NCBI GenBank assembly: GCA_016930595.1
Contig: JAFGGJ010000055.1
Coordinates: 1-33,793, forward strand
Direction of reading: 5' to 3'
Source: Planctomycetota bacterium
Lineage (GTDB): Bacteria > Planctomycetota > SZUA-567 > JAFGGJ01
Length of the DNA: 33,793 bases
Within the stretch, counting starts at the first letter, position 1. The number at the start of each line of letters is the position of its first letter. Below, one piece after another: positions 14,726-23,987 of this stretch. A program made the translations under genes and the position numbers. The notes below the pieces were generated by a model. The model did no database searches. It was not told where the DNA came from and worked only from the letters and a program-made list of their open reading frames with translations.

Positions 14726-17389
14726 ATGGCAAATATCACGTGGGACGGGAATTCATTCTATATCGACGGCGGGAAGTTCTGGATCGTCTCCGGCGCCGTA
14801 CATTACTTCCGGGTCCCGGCGAGCGCCTGGACGGACGTCCTCGAAAAAACCCTCCAGGCCGGCCTGAACACCGTGGAGACTTACGTCGCGTGGAACTTCC
14901 ATGAGTCCGAGCCCGGTGTGTTCGACTGGACGGGCGACCGGGACCTGGGAAGGTTCATCGACGTCGCCGGCGCCATCGGCCTTAAAGTAATAGTACGGCC
15001 CGGTCCGTATATATGTTCGGAATGGGATTTCGGCGGCCTGCCGCCTTACCTGCTCCAGACCCCGGGCATAACCACCCGCGATATGCACCCCGCATACATA
15101 CAGGCCGCGGAACGCTACCTCGACCAGGTCCTTGCCGTCATAGCGCCGCGCCAGTGCACCCGCGGCGGCCCCGTGATAATGGTCCAGGATGAAAACGAAT
15201 ACTTCTTTTCCGGCAGACCGGGCGGCCGCCGGCACCTCGAATGGATCCGCGACCGCATGCGGTCCGCGGGCATCGACGTCCCCATCAACTGCTGCAACCA
15301 CTTCAGCGAGCCCATTGATGACACCATCGAAACCATGAACGGCTTCTCCAACGCCTGCGAATTGGTCGAAACCCTGCACGAAAAACAGCCCGCCGCTCCG
15401 GCGCTCATCACCGAATTCTGGCCGGGATGGTTCACCAAGTGGGGATCGCTCCTTCCGGACTGGAAGACCGCACGCGAAGTCCATTCCCTTGCCATGGGCA
15501 TGCTGGCGCGCCGCGGCATGTACAACTACTACATGTTTTTCGGCGGCACCGACTTCGGACTCTACCAGGGTCCGTTCGACAGCACGAGCTACGACTATGA
15601 CAGCCCGCTGACCGAAACACGGCTCCCGAACGACAAGTACTACCTCACGCGCCTGGCGAACCTCTGCGCCCGTAACCTGGGTCCCCTTGTCGCCGGCATG
15701 AAACGCGTCGATTCGCCGCCGGTTGAAGGCTCCGCGGAAACCATATCTCTTTCTGGCGAGTGCGGCACTCTTCACTTCCTGCGGCTGACGTACGGCGACA
15801 CGCGCCTGCCGCACCGCAGCGCGAAGATCCCGCTGGGCGGCGTATCCCTGCCGCTCCGGCCCACTTTCCGCGACGCCGACGCCGTTATCATGCCGGAAAC
15901 CCTCGCCCTTGCCGACGGCGTCGTCCTGGACTACGCGGACCTCACTCCGCTCGGCGTGCTCGCGGGCGTAACCGTGCTCGTCGGTGACGCCGGCGCACCT
16001 TTCCGCTGCTCGGTGAACGGCAGGGCGGCCGAAGGCTTCGTCCCCGCCGAAGGCGTATTGTCGCCCCTGGCGCTCCGCCTCAAAAAGGCGGATGTCTGGA
16101 TCATGAATCATGCGGGAGCTTCACGCCTGTTCGAAACGTCCTCCGGCGAACTGGTCGCCGGTTACGATTACGTCTCGCCTTCCGGAACGGGATTCCTTTT
16201 CGCGGGACCGCGCGGGACGCAGGGAGCGGCGCGGGCCGTCGTCCGCCGCTCTTCGGCGGGCAAGACCACCCGCAGAAAAGCCGCCGCCCTCCGCACCGGC
16301 CTGAAACCGGCAACGCCCGGGGACTGGTCCCATTCGTCCGCCGTGCCCGCCGACGGCGACTGGCGCCCGCTGAAAGCCGACGGCGAACTCGCCCGCGAAG
16401 GCGTATTCCAGGGCTACGGATGGTACCGCACCGCCGACGCCGTCGACCCGGGCGCCTATAACGTCTTCTTCCCATCGGCGGCCGACCGCGTCACCGTGTT
16501 CGCAGACGGCCGCTGCTCCGGCACGTGGGGACGCGGCGACGGCGACACTTTTGCTCCACTGCCCGTCACGGCGGCCGAAGCGCAGCCGCTCATCTTCCTG
16601 GCCGATTCGCTCGGGCGCGAAAACTTCGGCTACCCGCTGGAAGAATGCAAGGGCGTTTACGGCCCGGTATCGCTCGATGCGCGCGTGCAGGTCTTCACTC
16701 CTTCTGCCTCCGTCCTGCAGCAGGTGCCCGCGGAAATCCTCGGCGACTGGCGGACACGGACCGCCCGTGTCTCCGCCGACACGCCCGCCGCCCAGGTCTC
16801 CGTTGAAGTACCCCTCTGCACCGGGCCGGTCTCCCTGCTCGCCGTCGCACAAGGGCTGAACTTCATCGCATACCTTGACGACGCCCTCATGACTTGGAAC
16901 TTCCGCCAGGGGCACCGCCGCCATCTCGCTTTCGATCTCGGCAACGCCTCGGGCAGAAAACTCCGCCTGGTCTTCCCCGGTACCGCCGACCCGGACAAGG
17001 CGGCTGAAAAAACCCGCAACTCCTTCCTGCTGGTCGAGCGCACGCGGGAAATCCCCTCTTCCGGTCTCCTTTTCGCCCCCATGCCCTCCATTGTGGAATG
17101 GCTGCCGGGCGCTCCCGCCACCGGTTTCCCGGCTTTCTACAGGGGATCCTTCGCATGGACGGAAGGCCGGGAAGCGGTCTTCCGTCCCGGCCGCTTCGGC
17201 AAGGGCCACGTCGTCGTCAACGGCTTCAATATCGGCCGCTACTGGGAGGTGGGGCCGTACCCGGTCTATTACGTTCCAGGTTCAATTCTGCGCTCCGACA
17301 ATGAAATCATCGTCCTGGACGAGATGGGGCGCGGCGCAGACCGCACGGCCGCCGTCGAACCCCTGGATCCCGTCCTGACGGAAGCCTGA
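14726..17389 (+). CDS. GH35 beta-galactosidase, cytoplasmic
   Basis: The 887-residue product begins with the GH35 catalytic TIM barrel (PF01301): VSGAVHYFRVPASAW, GLNTVETYVAWNFHE and VRPGPYICSEWDFGGLP. The acid/base Glu is E158 in GGPVIMVQDENEY and the nucleophile is E230 in ALITEFWPGWFTKWG. The motif has QDENEY where most members have QVENEY. The C-terminal half contains beta-sandwich domains, including the jelly-roll end GHVVVNGFNIGRYWEVGPY typical of the family. The enzyme releases terminal beta-galactose from oligosaccharides. There is no signal peptide, so the substrate must be imported. AGGAAGGA precedes the ATG, and the next gene follows after 8 bases. Confidence 0.93.
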   Translation: MANITWDGNSFYIDGGKFWIVSGAVHYFRVPASAWTDVLEKTLQAGLNTVETYVAWNFHESEPGVFDWTGDRDLGRFIDVAGAIGLKVIVRPGPYICSEWDFGGLPPYLLQTPGITTRDMHPAYIQAAERYLDQVLAVIAPRQCTRGGPVIMVQDENEYFFSGRPGGRRHLEWIRDRMRSAGIDVPINCCNHFSEPIDDTIETMNGFSNACELVETLHEKQPAAPALITEFWPGWFTKWGSLLPDWKTAREVHSLAMGMLARRGMYNYYMFFGGTDFGLYQGPFDSTSYDYDSPLTETRLPNDKYYLTRLANLCARNLGPLVAGMKRVDSPPVEGSAETISLSGECGTLHFLRLTYGDTRLPHRSAKIPLGGVSLPLRPTFRDADAVIMPETLALADGVVLDYADLTPLGVLAGVTVLVGDAGAPFRCSVNGRAAEGFVPAEGVLSPLALRLKKADVWIMNHAGASRLFETSSGELVAGYDYVSPSGTGFLFAGPRGTQGAARAVVRRSSAGKTTRRKAAALRTGLKPATPGDWSHSSAVPADGDWRPLKADGELAREGVFQGYGWYRTADAVDPGAYNVFFPSAADRVTVFADGRCSGTWGRGDGDTFAPLPVTAAEAQPLIFLADSLGRENFGYPLEECKGVYGPVSLDARVQVFTPSASVLQQVPAEILGDWRTRTARVSADTPAAQVSVEVPLCTGPVSLLAVAQGLNFIAYLDDALMTWNFRQGHRRHLAFDLGNASGRKLRLVFPGTADPDKAAEKTRNSFLLVERTREIPSSGLLFAPMPSIVEWLPGAPATGFPAFYRGSFAWTEGREAVFRPGRFGKGHVVVNGFNIGRYWEVGPYPVYYVPGSILRSDNEIIVLDEMGRGADRTAAVEPLDPVLTEA

Positions 17390-17397
17390 TCCCCGCG

Positions 17398-18246
17398 ATG
17401 ACCGACAGCACAGGAGCCGGCCCGCGTACCCGCCTGACGCGCAGGCGTTTCATCGCGGGACTTGCCGCGGGCGCAGGCGCTGTCGCATCGGGCGGCTATT
17501 ACTTCCTTTCCAACAGCCTCGAAACCGTGCACGTCAGCCTTCCGATGCCTGGCCTCGTCCGGCCCTTCACCGCCGTTCTGCTCGCGGACATCCATCTGCC
17601 GGACGCCCCTGTTTCCCTCGATGAACTTGCCGGCGTCGTGGCCGCGCTCGCCCCGGACGTCGTCTTTTCCGTCGGCGACGCCTACAGTCGCAGGGAAGTC
17701 CACCTTGAAGCTTTCGCCCGTTTCCTGGAATCGCTCAAACCTCCGTTGGGCGCATTCGCCGTGCCGGGCAACTGGGAGCACCAGACGCTTACTTCCCTTC
17801 CGATGCTGCACGGCGCCCTGAAGCGGTCCGGCACCATGCTCCTGTGGAACTCGTCCGCCGTCATCACGCCCGGCGGCCAGCCCGTCGCCGTCGTGGGGCT
17901 TGATGACTTTCTTGCGGGTTCCCCCGACTACAAGCTCCTCTGGCAGGTCCCCGCGGGCCGGCCCCTTGTCGTCCTGCAACACTGCCCAGCGGCTTTCGAT
18001 AAAGTCCGCGCCGCCGCACGGCGCCCTCTTGTCCAGCTTTCCGGCCATACGCACGGCGGACAGGTCACGCCGTTCGGCATTGTTTTCTACACGCCGCCAG
18101 GCAGCGGATCGTACGTGTCCGGCCGTTACGATTCCGGCAACGCCGTTCTCTACGTGAACCGGGGCATAGGTTACACCGGCTTCAACGCGAGACTCGGCGC
18201 ACGCCCCGAATTAACCCGCATCACCTTCGTTCCGCAGGTTCTCTGA
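17398..18246 (+). CDS. Tat-exported metallophosphoesterase (YkuE-like)
   Basis: This 282-residue protein begins with a twin-arginine signal (LTRRRFIAGLAAG, residues 13-25), so it is folded in the cytoplasm and exported. The calcineurin-like motifs (PF00149) are in order: ADIHL, VGDAYS, PGNWEH, LQHCP and SGHTHGGQVTPFG. GNWE replaces the commoner GNH[DE], and Ala follows GD. These dimetal enzymes cleave phosphoesters such as UDP-sugars, phospholipids or nucleotides; the substrate is unknown. The ATG follows the GH35 stop by 8 bases without an obvious ribosome-binding site, suggesting coupled translation. Confidence 0.87.
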   Translation: MTDSTGAGPRTRLTRRRFIAGLAAGAGAVASGGYYFLSNSLETVHVSLPMPGLVRPFTAVLLADIHLPDAPVSLDELAGVVAALAPDVVFSVGDAYSRREVHLEAFARFLESLKPPLGAFAVPGNWEHQTLTSLPMLHGALKRSGTMLLWNSSAVITPGGQPVAVVGLDDFLAGSPDYKLLWQVPAGRPLVVLQHCPAAFDKVRAAARRPLVQLSGHTHGGQVTPFGIVFYTPPGSGSYVSGRYDSGNAVLYVNRGIGYTGFNARLGARPELTRITFVPQVL

Positions 18247-18253
18247 ATTCCTG

Positions 18254-18284
18254 TTGTTCATCGCGCCCGTCCGGGCTGTATAAT
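18254..18284 (+). promoter_or_regulatory. promoter of the YfcE-like gene
   Basis: There is a perfect -10 TATAAT at 18279-18284. The only -35-like element is TTGTTC (18254-18259), 19 bases away, so the -35 is weak. Confidence 0.5.
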
Positions 18285-18310
18285 GACTGCATCGACAGGG
18301 AGGCGTTTCA

Positions 18311-18778
18311 ATGCTCATCGGCATCATGTCCGACAGTCACGACAACCTGCCGCTTATCGCCGCCGCGGTCGATCTTTTCGTCCGCCGCAACGTGGAAACG
18401 ATCATACACGCCGGCGACGTCGTCAGTCCCTTCTCCGCCAGGAAAATCGCCGCTCCCGGCCTGCCCGTCATCGCCGTCTACGGCAACAACGACGGCGAAA
18501 GGGCCGGCCTGGCGCAGTCGCTGGACATCGTCCCCGCGCCTCGCCGCTTTGAGCTTGCCGGCAGAAAATTCCTCCTCGTTCACAACCCCGGCGCTATTCG
18601 TACCGAAGACCTCGCGGGCATCGACGTCGCCGTGTGCGGGCACACGCACGAGCCCATGATCGAACCGGGGCCCCCGCTCCTCATCAACCCCGGCGAAACC
18701 GGCGGCTGGACCTCCGGCAGGCATGGGACCGTTGTGCTGGACTCCGAAACCCTGAACACGGAGGTGCTGGAGTTTTGA
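18311..18778 (+). CDS. YfcE/MJ0936-type phosphodiesterase
   Basis: This 155-residue single-domain protein begins MLIGIMSDSHDN and continues with HAGDVVS, VYGNNDG, LVHNPGA and VCGHTHEP, the metal-binding motifs of the small MJ0936/YfcE phosphoesterases (PF12850). Members hydrolyse phosphodiester bonds with Mn or similar metals, and the natural substrate is generally unknown. INPGETGGW near the end is the typical closing block. It has no signal peptide, unlike the neighbouring phosphoesterase. GGGAGG precedes the ATG. The stop codon overlaps the next start in a TTGA arrangement. Confidence 0.92.
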   Translation: MLIGIMSDSHDNLPLIAAAVDLFVRRNVETIIHAGDVVSPFSARKIAAPGLPVIAVYGNNDGERAGLAQSLDIVPAPRRFELAGRKFLLVHNPGAIRTEDLAGIDVAVCGHTHEPMIEPGPPLLINPGETGGWTSGRHGTVVLDSETLNTEVLEF

Positions 18779-19128
18779 ACAGGATCCTTCCGGTTCTACT
18801 GCTGCTCGTTTCCTCGGGATGCGCCGTCCGCACTCTCACCATAGACAGCCGTCCCCAGGGCGCCAGGATCATACTCAACCACAGCGAAATAGGCGTGACC
18901 CCGCTCAAGGCGAAATTCACGCACTACGGCGATCACGATCTCATCCTGCTCAAGCAGGGCTGGCAGCCCTACCACGGCAGGCTGACGCTCAAGCCGCCGG
19001 GATGGGCCGTCTTCCCCCTCGATCTCGTCACCGAAGCCTTGCTCCCCCTGAAACTGCGCGATGATCGCGAAGTTGTCGTGGAACTCGAAAAGCCCCCGCT
19101 GGAAATCCCCCCCGGCACGTCCCCCTGA
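18775..19128 (+). CDS. PEGA-domain lipoprotein
   Basis: This encodes 117 residues from a TTG overlapping the previous stop by 4 bases, with GGAGG about 10 bases upstream. The N-terminus (MNRILPVLLLLVSSGC) is a lipoprotein-like signal with Cys16, though Ser at -3 is not ideal. Residues about 20-75 match the PEGA domain (PF08308): LTIDSRPQGARIILNHSEIG, then VTPLKAKF and HDLILLKQGW. PEGA domains are beta-rich modules in surface or periplasmic proteins of unclear role. The tail is proline-rich. The gene converges on the DUF4175-like gene with 6 bases between them. Confidence 0.82.
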   Translation: MNRILPVLLLLVSSGCAVRTLTIDSRPQGARIILNHSEIGVTPLKAKFTHYGDHDLILLKQGWQPYHGRLTLKPPGWAVFPLDLVTEALLPLKLRDDREVVVELEKPPLEIPPGTSP

Positions 19129-19134
19129 ATACCG

Positions 19135-22100
19135 CTACCTGCCCCCGGAAAGCAGCGCTTTCCGGTAAGCGTCCACCACGGGCTGCAGAGCATCGGGGAA
19201 TTCCTCTCCCGCCGTGTCCAGCACTTCCCCCCGCAGACCCGCCGACAGGGCGGACATGTCAACCTGCGCGTCCTTCACCGTGCCGACCCACTCCTGCGCC
19301 TCTTTCAGCCCCTTCAGCACCACGTCGCGCTTCTTGCCGATGTTCTCGTAACGCCCGTTCCTCACGTCCGATTCCAGCGCCCTCACGCCGGACATTATCC
19401 TGTCTATTTCGGTCTCGGGATAGTTCATTATCTTCAGTTCCAGGGCGATCCGCTCCGACCGGTTGCGTATCCGGGCCACCTTCCCGCTCAGCGGCTGGTC
19501 GGCCCATTCCTGGTCCGCAGGAGGCGGCGGGCCTTCCAGCCCGTCCTCGCCTACCCCGCCGACCTTCCCCCCGCCGGTAGCCCCCCCGGCGGGATCGTTG
19601 GACTCGTCCTTTATCTGCCCCTCCTGGTACGGGTCCGGCGACAGGCGCGTCGGCGTCCGCCTGCCGCCCTTGCCGGTGACGCTGTCCTCCACCAGTTCCC
19701 CCACGGACTTCCCCGTGCGCCCCTCGCCCGAACGCCCCCCTATTTCCGACGTGTTGGGCAACCGGTTGCCCGTTACGCCCTGCGCGCTCATGTTGCTTAT
19801 GGGCCCGTCCGCCGTGCCCCAGCCCGCTCCCTTGTCGATCGAATCCGTCCACGACGAAGTAACGTCCTCGTTCTCCTCGGACATGTCGTCTTCGGTCTGC
19901 GTGAGCTCGCCTATGAGGTCTTCCAGCTCCGTGGGGAGTTCGGCCATGGGGGTCTCGGGAGTCGTGAGAGGTTCCTCCATCATCCACTTGGCCTTGTCGA
20001 GCGTGTCCGGCAGCCACTTCTCGATGTGCGTCGTCAGCGACTCGGCCAGCTCCAGCCCCGCCTGCTCCAGCGGCACGGCGATCTCCGTAGCCTTGCGGTC
20101 AAGGGCGTCGGCGGCGAGTTCCACGTCGCTTACGATCTCGTTCAATTCCTTCAGCAGAGCCGGATCGGAAAAATCCTGCTCAGGCAGCCGTGAAAAATCC
20201 GCATGCGCCTCTTCCATGAACTTCTTCAGCGAATCCTCCGCCGCCGCCAGGTTCTCCAGCTCCTTCTTCTGCTCATCGGTCAGGTCGTCCACCGGGAACT
20301 TCGCCAGGTCAGCCGTAGTGTCAATTACCCTTCTCTGCTCCTCCGCGAACTGCTCCAGCTTCTCCTTCAGCTCCTTCAGGCTGTTTCTCGCCTCCGGCGT
20401 CAGGTCGCCGCCCTCACGCTCATCCCGCTTCACCTCTTCCACCGCCTTCCCCAGCACCCCCATGTACGACTCTATGCGGGCGATCAGCGCGTCCTGCTGC
20501 ACAACCACCGACCGCGTGGAAGCCGCTCTGGCGTCCCGCTCCAGCGCCTCGTAGTTGCGCCGCAGCTCCGCCGACGTAGACACCAGCCTCGTCTCCTCCA
20601 CCTTCGATATCCGGTCCAGGAACGCCCTCGGCCCCGACAGCACCGTCAGCTCTTCCGGCAGCGACGCCAGCAGCGATATCGTGTCTTCGCGCACCTTCAA
20701 TTGCGTCGATTCCAGCCCTTCCAGAAAACCCGCCGCCTGCCCCCTGGTCGGGATCGCCAGCGAAAACCGGTCCGTCTCCTCGCGCATGGGCTTCTGCACG
20801 TCGAGTATTTTCTGCAGCGCCTTCCTTACGTGCTCTATCCAGTCCGCCGTCTTTTCCCTGACCGCTGCCGGGTCGGCAATGCGCACCTTGAACCCGGCGC
20901 TTTCCCCCTTCTGTATCGCGTCTTCCGCCACGGCAAAGATCGTGAGCACGTCTCCGCCGGCAAACCGGCGGGAGTCGAACGTCAGTACCGCCGTCAGAGC
21001 GGCCTCGCGCCGGCCCTCCAGCCCCTCGAACCTGTGCTCTTCTATCGCCTCGCCCTCCACGCCACGCCTGAAGCACACCGCCGCCGACTTCACCGCAACG
21101 TCGTCGGACACGGTCAGCGCAACGGCAAGGTCGGAACCCAGCGGCAGCACCACGTCCCTGCCCGGCGCCGTAAAGACGACCCGCGGGGGAACGTCCTTCA
21201 ACGCCGTCACGCGGTAACGCGGAGGATGGGCCGCCGTCTTGTTCGATGCGTTCGTCAGCACCACCGAATACCACGTGCTCTCCGTCACGTCGAACCTGCC
21301 GCGCGGGCTCCGCAGGTCTCCCAGCAGCTCCATTGGATACTTCACCGGGTCGCCGCCCGCCTTCTCCACTGCTATCTCAGCCGACGCAAGATCCTGGTTC
21401 GAATACGCCGTCACGTACACGCTCGACCCCGCCAGCGCTTCGAAGTCGCCGTGGGGGCCTTCCTTCTCCACCGGAGGCAGCCCCGTGTATCGCGGCCGGG
21501 TTATCCTCAGCTTCACCTTCACGATCTCAGGCCTGGGGATTATCGTCAGCCGGTAAGGATCGCTCTGCGCCTTCCCCACCTCGACCCTGTATTTCGTGTT
21601 GGCCGTTACGGACCGCACAAGGTAGCTGTACTCCACTTCCCCCGTCTCCAGCTTCCTTCCCGTCATCACCCGCTTGATCTCGTCGGGCTCCTGCCCCGAC
21701 GCATAGAACAACCGGCCCGGAGGCATCTCCGGCGCGTCCGTCCACGCCGTGACTTTCACCAGGACGTCTTCCCCCGACAGGATATCCGAATCCCCCGGCG
21801 ATACCGTCCTGATGCGTATCCCCTTCGCCGCCCTCCGGACGAAACTGAACGGCTTCGCCATCTTCCTGAACGCCGTCATGCACTCCGGCCCCAGCAACAG
21901 GATCACCGGCAGGGCCGCAAGCGCCGCCCCGCCGAACAGCTTCACGCCGCGTCTCATCGGCGCGCGGTCTATGGCCTTCAGCCAGTCCGTTTCGCCTATC
22001 TTCTCCGCCACCCGCCGCGTGTGCCACCTGATCAATTCCCTGCTGCCCAGCGGCCTCGATTCCAGTTGCCACGCCGACAGCACGTCCTCCCCGGCCCGCC

Positions 22101-22416
22101 CCGCCCTGCCGGAAAGCATCTCCGCGCACCTCTCCGGCGAAAAACTCCTTACCATCGGCCGGATCAGGAACACGTACCCCCCGCCGAAAAACACCCCCGC
22201 CGCCAGGAACAGGAACAGCAGCCGCAGCGGCGTGCCCAGACCCACGAAAGCCTCCGCCAGCCCCGCCGCCGCCGTCAGCGCCAGGAAAGCCGCCGCGAAC
22301 CTGCTCAGCCCGCTCAGCACCAGCACCGTCCGCCACGAATCCCCCACCGCCGAAAGCACTTCCGCTATGCTCCGCAGCGCTTCCTTTCTTTCCGCATCGG
22401 CGGTCATCGTCTCCAC
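19135..22416 (-). CDS. very large DUF4175-like membrane protein
   Basis: The 1,093-residue product has two adjacent transmembrane helices (about 33-58 and 64-88) and a third near 158-177. The rest is predicted outside the membrane on one face. Residues about 200-400 are beta-rich repeats (LVKVTAWTDAPEMPPG, KVKLRITRPRYTGLPP, RVVFTAPGRDVVLPLG). Residues about 520-830 are long charged helices, probably coiled coil. A low-complexity Gly/Asp/Glu region and a C-terminal helix follow. This order resembles DUF4175/TIGR02302-type proteins of Alphaproteobacteria and Planctomycetes, whose function is unknown. The MoxR/Bat genes that often accompany them are absent here. The start is GTG 22416 or ATG 22407, both served by AGGAAAGG. 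Confidence 0.75.
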   Translation of the reverse strand: METMTADAERKEALRSIAEVLSAVGDSWRTVLVLSGLSRFAAAFLALTAAAGLAEAFVGLGTPLRLLFLFLAAGVFFGGGYVFLIRPMVRSFSPERCAEMLSGRAGRAGEDVLSAWQLESRPLGSRELIRWHTRRVAEKIGETDWLKAIDRAPMRRGVKLFGGAALAALPVILLLGPECMTAFRKMAKPFSFVRRAAKGIRIRTVSPGDSDILSGEDVLVKVTAWTDAPEMPPGRLFYASGQEPDEIKRVMTGRKLETGEVEYSYLVRSVTANTKYRVEVGKAQSDPYRLTIIPRPEIVKVKLRITRPRYTGLPPVEKEGPHGDFEALAGSSVYVTAYSNQDLASAEIAVEKAGGDPVKYPMELLGDLRSPRGRFDVTESTWYSVVLTNASNKTAAHPPRYRVTALKDVPPRVVFTAPGRDVVLPLGSDLAVALTVSDDVAVKSAAVCFRRGVEGEAIEEHRFEGLEGRREAALTAVLTFDSRRFAGGDVLTIFAVAEDAIQKGESAGFKVRIADPAAVREKTADWIEHVRKALQKILDVQKPMREETDRFSLAIPTRGQAAGFLEGLESTQLKVREDTISLLASLPEELTVLSGPRAFLDRISKVEETRLVSTSAELRRNYEALERDARAASTRSVVVQQDALIARIESYMGVLGKAVEEVKRDEREGGDLTPEARNSLKELKEKLEQFAEEQRRVIDTTADLAKFPVDDLTDEQKKELENLAAAEDSLKKFMEEAHADFSRLPEQDFSDPALLKELNEIVSDVELAADALDRKATEIAVPLEQAGLELAESLTTHIEKWLPDTLDKAKWMMEEPLTTPETPMAELPTELEDLIGELTQTEDDMSEENEDVTSSWTDSIDKGAGWGTADGPISNMSAQGVTGNRLPNTSEIGGRSGEGRTGKSVGELVEDSVTGKGGRRTPTRLSPDPYQEGQIKDESNDPAGGATGGGKVGGVGEDGLEGPPPPADQEWADQPLSGKVARIRNRSERIALELKIMNYPETEIDRIMSGVRALESDVRNGRYENIGKKRDVVLKGLKEAQEWVGTVKDAQVDMSALSAGLRGEVLDTAGEEFPDALQPVVDAYRKALLSGGR

Positions 22417-22432
22417 TGCCTTTCCTCATGGA

Positions 22433-22438
22433 ATTATA
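22433..22438 (-). promoter_or_regulatory. -10 box of the DUF4175-like gene
   Basis: A perfect TATAAT on the minus strand lies 16 bases before the GTG start. No good -35 is visible at 15-19 bases, so an activator may be needed. Confidence 0.4.
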
Positions 22439-22498
22439 CACCCGGGCCCGCCCCGTGCACACTTCAACGTCCCCATCCGGTCCATTGCCGCGCCGCCG

Positions 22499-22528
22499 TT
22501 TGACTCCACGCACCCTTGCCGTTATCCT
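22499..22528 (+). promoter_or_regulatory. promoter of the CBM9-like lipoprotein gene
   Basis: TTGACT (22499-22504) and TATCCT (22523-22528) are 18 bases apart. The start would be just upstream of the GGGAGGA ribosome-binding site. Confidence 0.5.
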
Positions 22529-22547
22529 TGTCTGCAGGGAGGAAGCC

Positions 22548-23987
22548 ATGAAACAACCATCCTGCCGGGCGGCGGCCGTTCTTCTTGCCCTCGTTGTCTC
22601 CGCCGGATGCGACGTTGGAAAATCCCCTCTCGCCCCCGTTGCGCCCCAACCTCCCGCCCCTGAACGCCATGTCGTCGCCGCGCGCTACATGCTGCGCCGG
22701 CCGGTCATTGACGGCAGGCTCGACGACCTCGCCTGGGCCGACGTCCCCCTCCTTGAAATGGACCTCCCCTTCGGCCTCCTCAAACCGACTTCCGACTCCT
22801 GCAGCGTCCGCATCGGCTGGAATTACTCCGCCGTCTTCTTCGCGTTCCGGACCGACGACGCCGACATCGTCAGCGTTAAACGCCCCCACGACGGCCCCTG
22901 CTGGGAAGACGACTGCATCGAAGTCTTCATCGATCCCACCGGCCGGGCCGGCTCCTACTGGGAAATCGGCCTCAACGCCTCCGGATCGCTCTACGACTAT
23001 TTCATCGTCCGCAGGGACGGCCCGGGCGAAAAAGCCCGCTTCCTGGACGTCTCGATCGAAGGCCTCAAGTACGCGGTTCAGGCCGAACCCGGCAGAGGCT
23101 GGTCGGCCGAAATCGAAGTCCCCTTCCGCGGTCTTTTCATGGCCGACAACTTTCCTCCCCTCCCGGGCGACCTCTACCGTCTCAGCCTCGGTTTCGGCGA
23201 CAACGACCCGGGCTCCTACACGGGCAAGAGCTGCATCCCCGTCCGCTCGCATCACGACCCGGAAAGCTACGGTTACCTGTCTTTCGACGGGACCGCCCTC
23301 GCCTCCCAGTTGCACAACGAACAGCTGGCCGCCAGCGAGTTCCTCCGGAGCGAAAAACCGCCGCCGGACATGCTCCTGTCCGACCTGTCCTCGCTTGTCC
23401 TGCAGAGCCGCGGGTCTCCCTTCATCCTCAAAAAAGAACTCGTGGACTCCCAAGGCAAACGTCTGCGCCGCCACGCCGACCCATCTTCCGCCCGTGAAAA
23501 TCAGTACTACGGCCCGAGGTGGGGACGCGGCCGCGTCGAACTCGTCGAGCCGGGTAAAAGCATCGACATGGATGAGCCACACGGCCCCGGCCCCTACCTG
23601 CGCGTCCAGCCGTCAGACATCGACGGCACCGGCCCAAGCACCCTTGAAATAAAATACCTGCCCACGGAAATCGAAGCTCCCGTTTCCGCCGTCGATTCCA
23701 TCCAGCTCTGGTACAGGACCGACCCGGCCAGGGCTGAATCCATCCGGTCCGCCAGTACCGACGGCGCCGGCATCGCCCTCTGGGCGCTCGACGCCGCAGG
23801 CTCCCCCACGCTCGTCCTTGAACGCTACTGCCGCCACCTCGAGTGGGCTCTGGCATCCGCGGCCCTGCCCGCGGGCACCGTCAGGCTGCGCCTCGTCATC
23901 GACGGCGGCCCCTTAACGCCCTCCGGCGACCTGTGCGACATACGGCTCACGGGGACCGCGTCTACCGCCCGGCGGGACCTCCCTTGA
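22548..23987 (+). CDS. lipoprotein with CBM9-like carbohydrate-binding domain
   Basis: This encodes 479 residues from the ATG at 22548, preceded by GGGAGGAAG. The N-terminus is a lipoprotein-type signal ending VVSAGC (Cys21), followed by a proline-rich linker. Residues about 45-250 match the carbohydrate-binding family 9-like fold (PF06452): RRPVIDGRLDDLAWADVPLL, WNYSAVFFAFRTDD, DDCIEVFIDPTGR and WSAEIEVPFRGL. The C-terminal 200 residues form a second, beta-rich domain I do not recognise. It probably binds a sugar polymer at the cell surface. An earlier in-frame ATG at 22428 lies over the promoter and lacks the signal peptide, so it was not used. The YkgJ-like gene overlaps its stop. Confidence 0.83.
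   Translation: MKQPSCRAAAVLLALVVSAGCDVGKSPLAPVAPQPPAPERHVVAARYMLRRPVIDGRLDDLAWADVPLLEMDLPFGLLKPTSDSCSVRIGWNYSAVFFAFRTDDADIVSVKRPHDGPCWEDDCIEVFIDPTGRAGSYWEIGLNASGSLYDYFIVRRDGPGEKARFLDVSIEGLKYAVQAEPGRGWSAEIEVPFRGLFMADNFPPLPGDLYRLSLGFGDNDPGSYTGKSCIPVRSHHDPESYGYLSFDGTALASQLHNEQLAASEFLRSEKPPPDMLLSDLSSLVLQSRGSPFILKKELVDSQGKRLRRHADPSSARENQYYGPRWGRGRVELVEPGKSIDMDEPHGPGPYLRVQPSDIDGTGPSTLEIKYLPTEIEAPVSAVDSIQLWYRTDPARAESIRSASTDGAGIALWALDAAGSPTLVLERYCRHLEWALASAALPAGTVRLRLVIDGGPLTPSGDLCDIRLTGTASTARRDLP

Noticed and set aside
20203..22503. Long plus-strand open frame rich in Arg, His and Pro.
   Set aside because: It is a shadow of the DUF4175-like gene on the other strand, with no recognisable domain.
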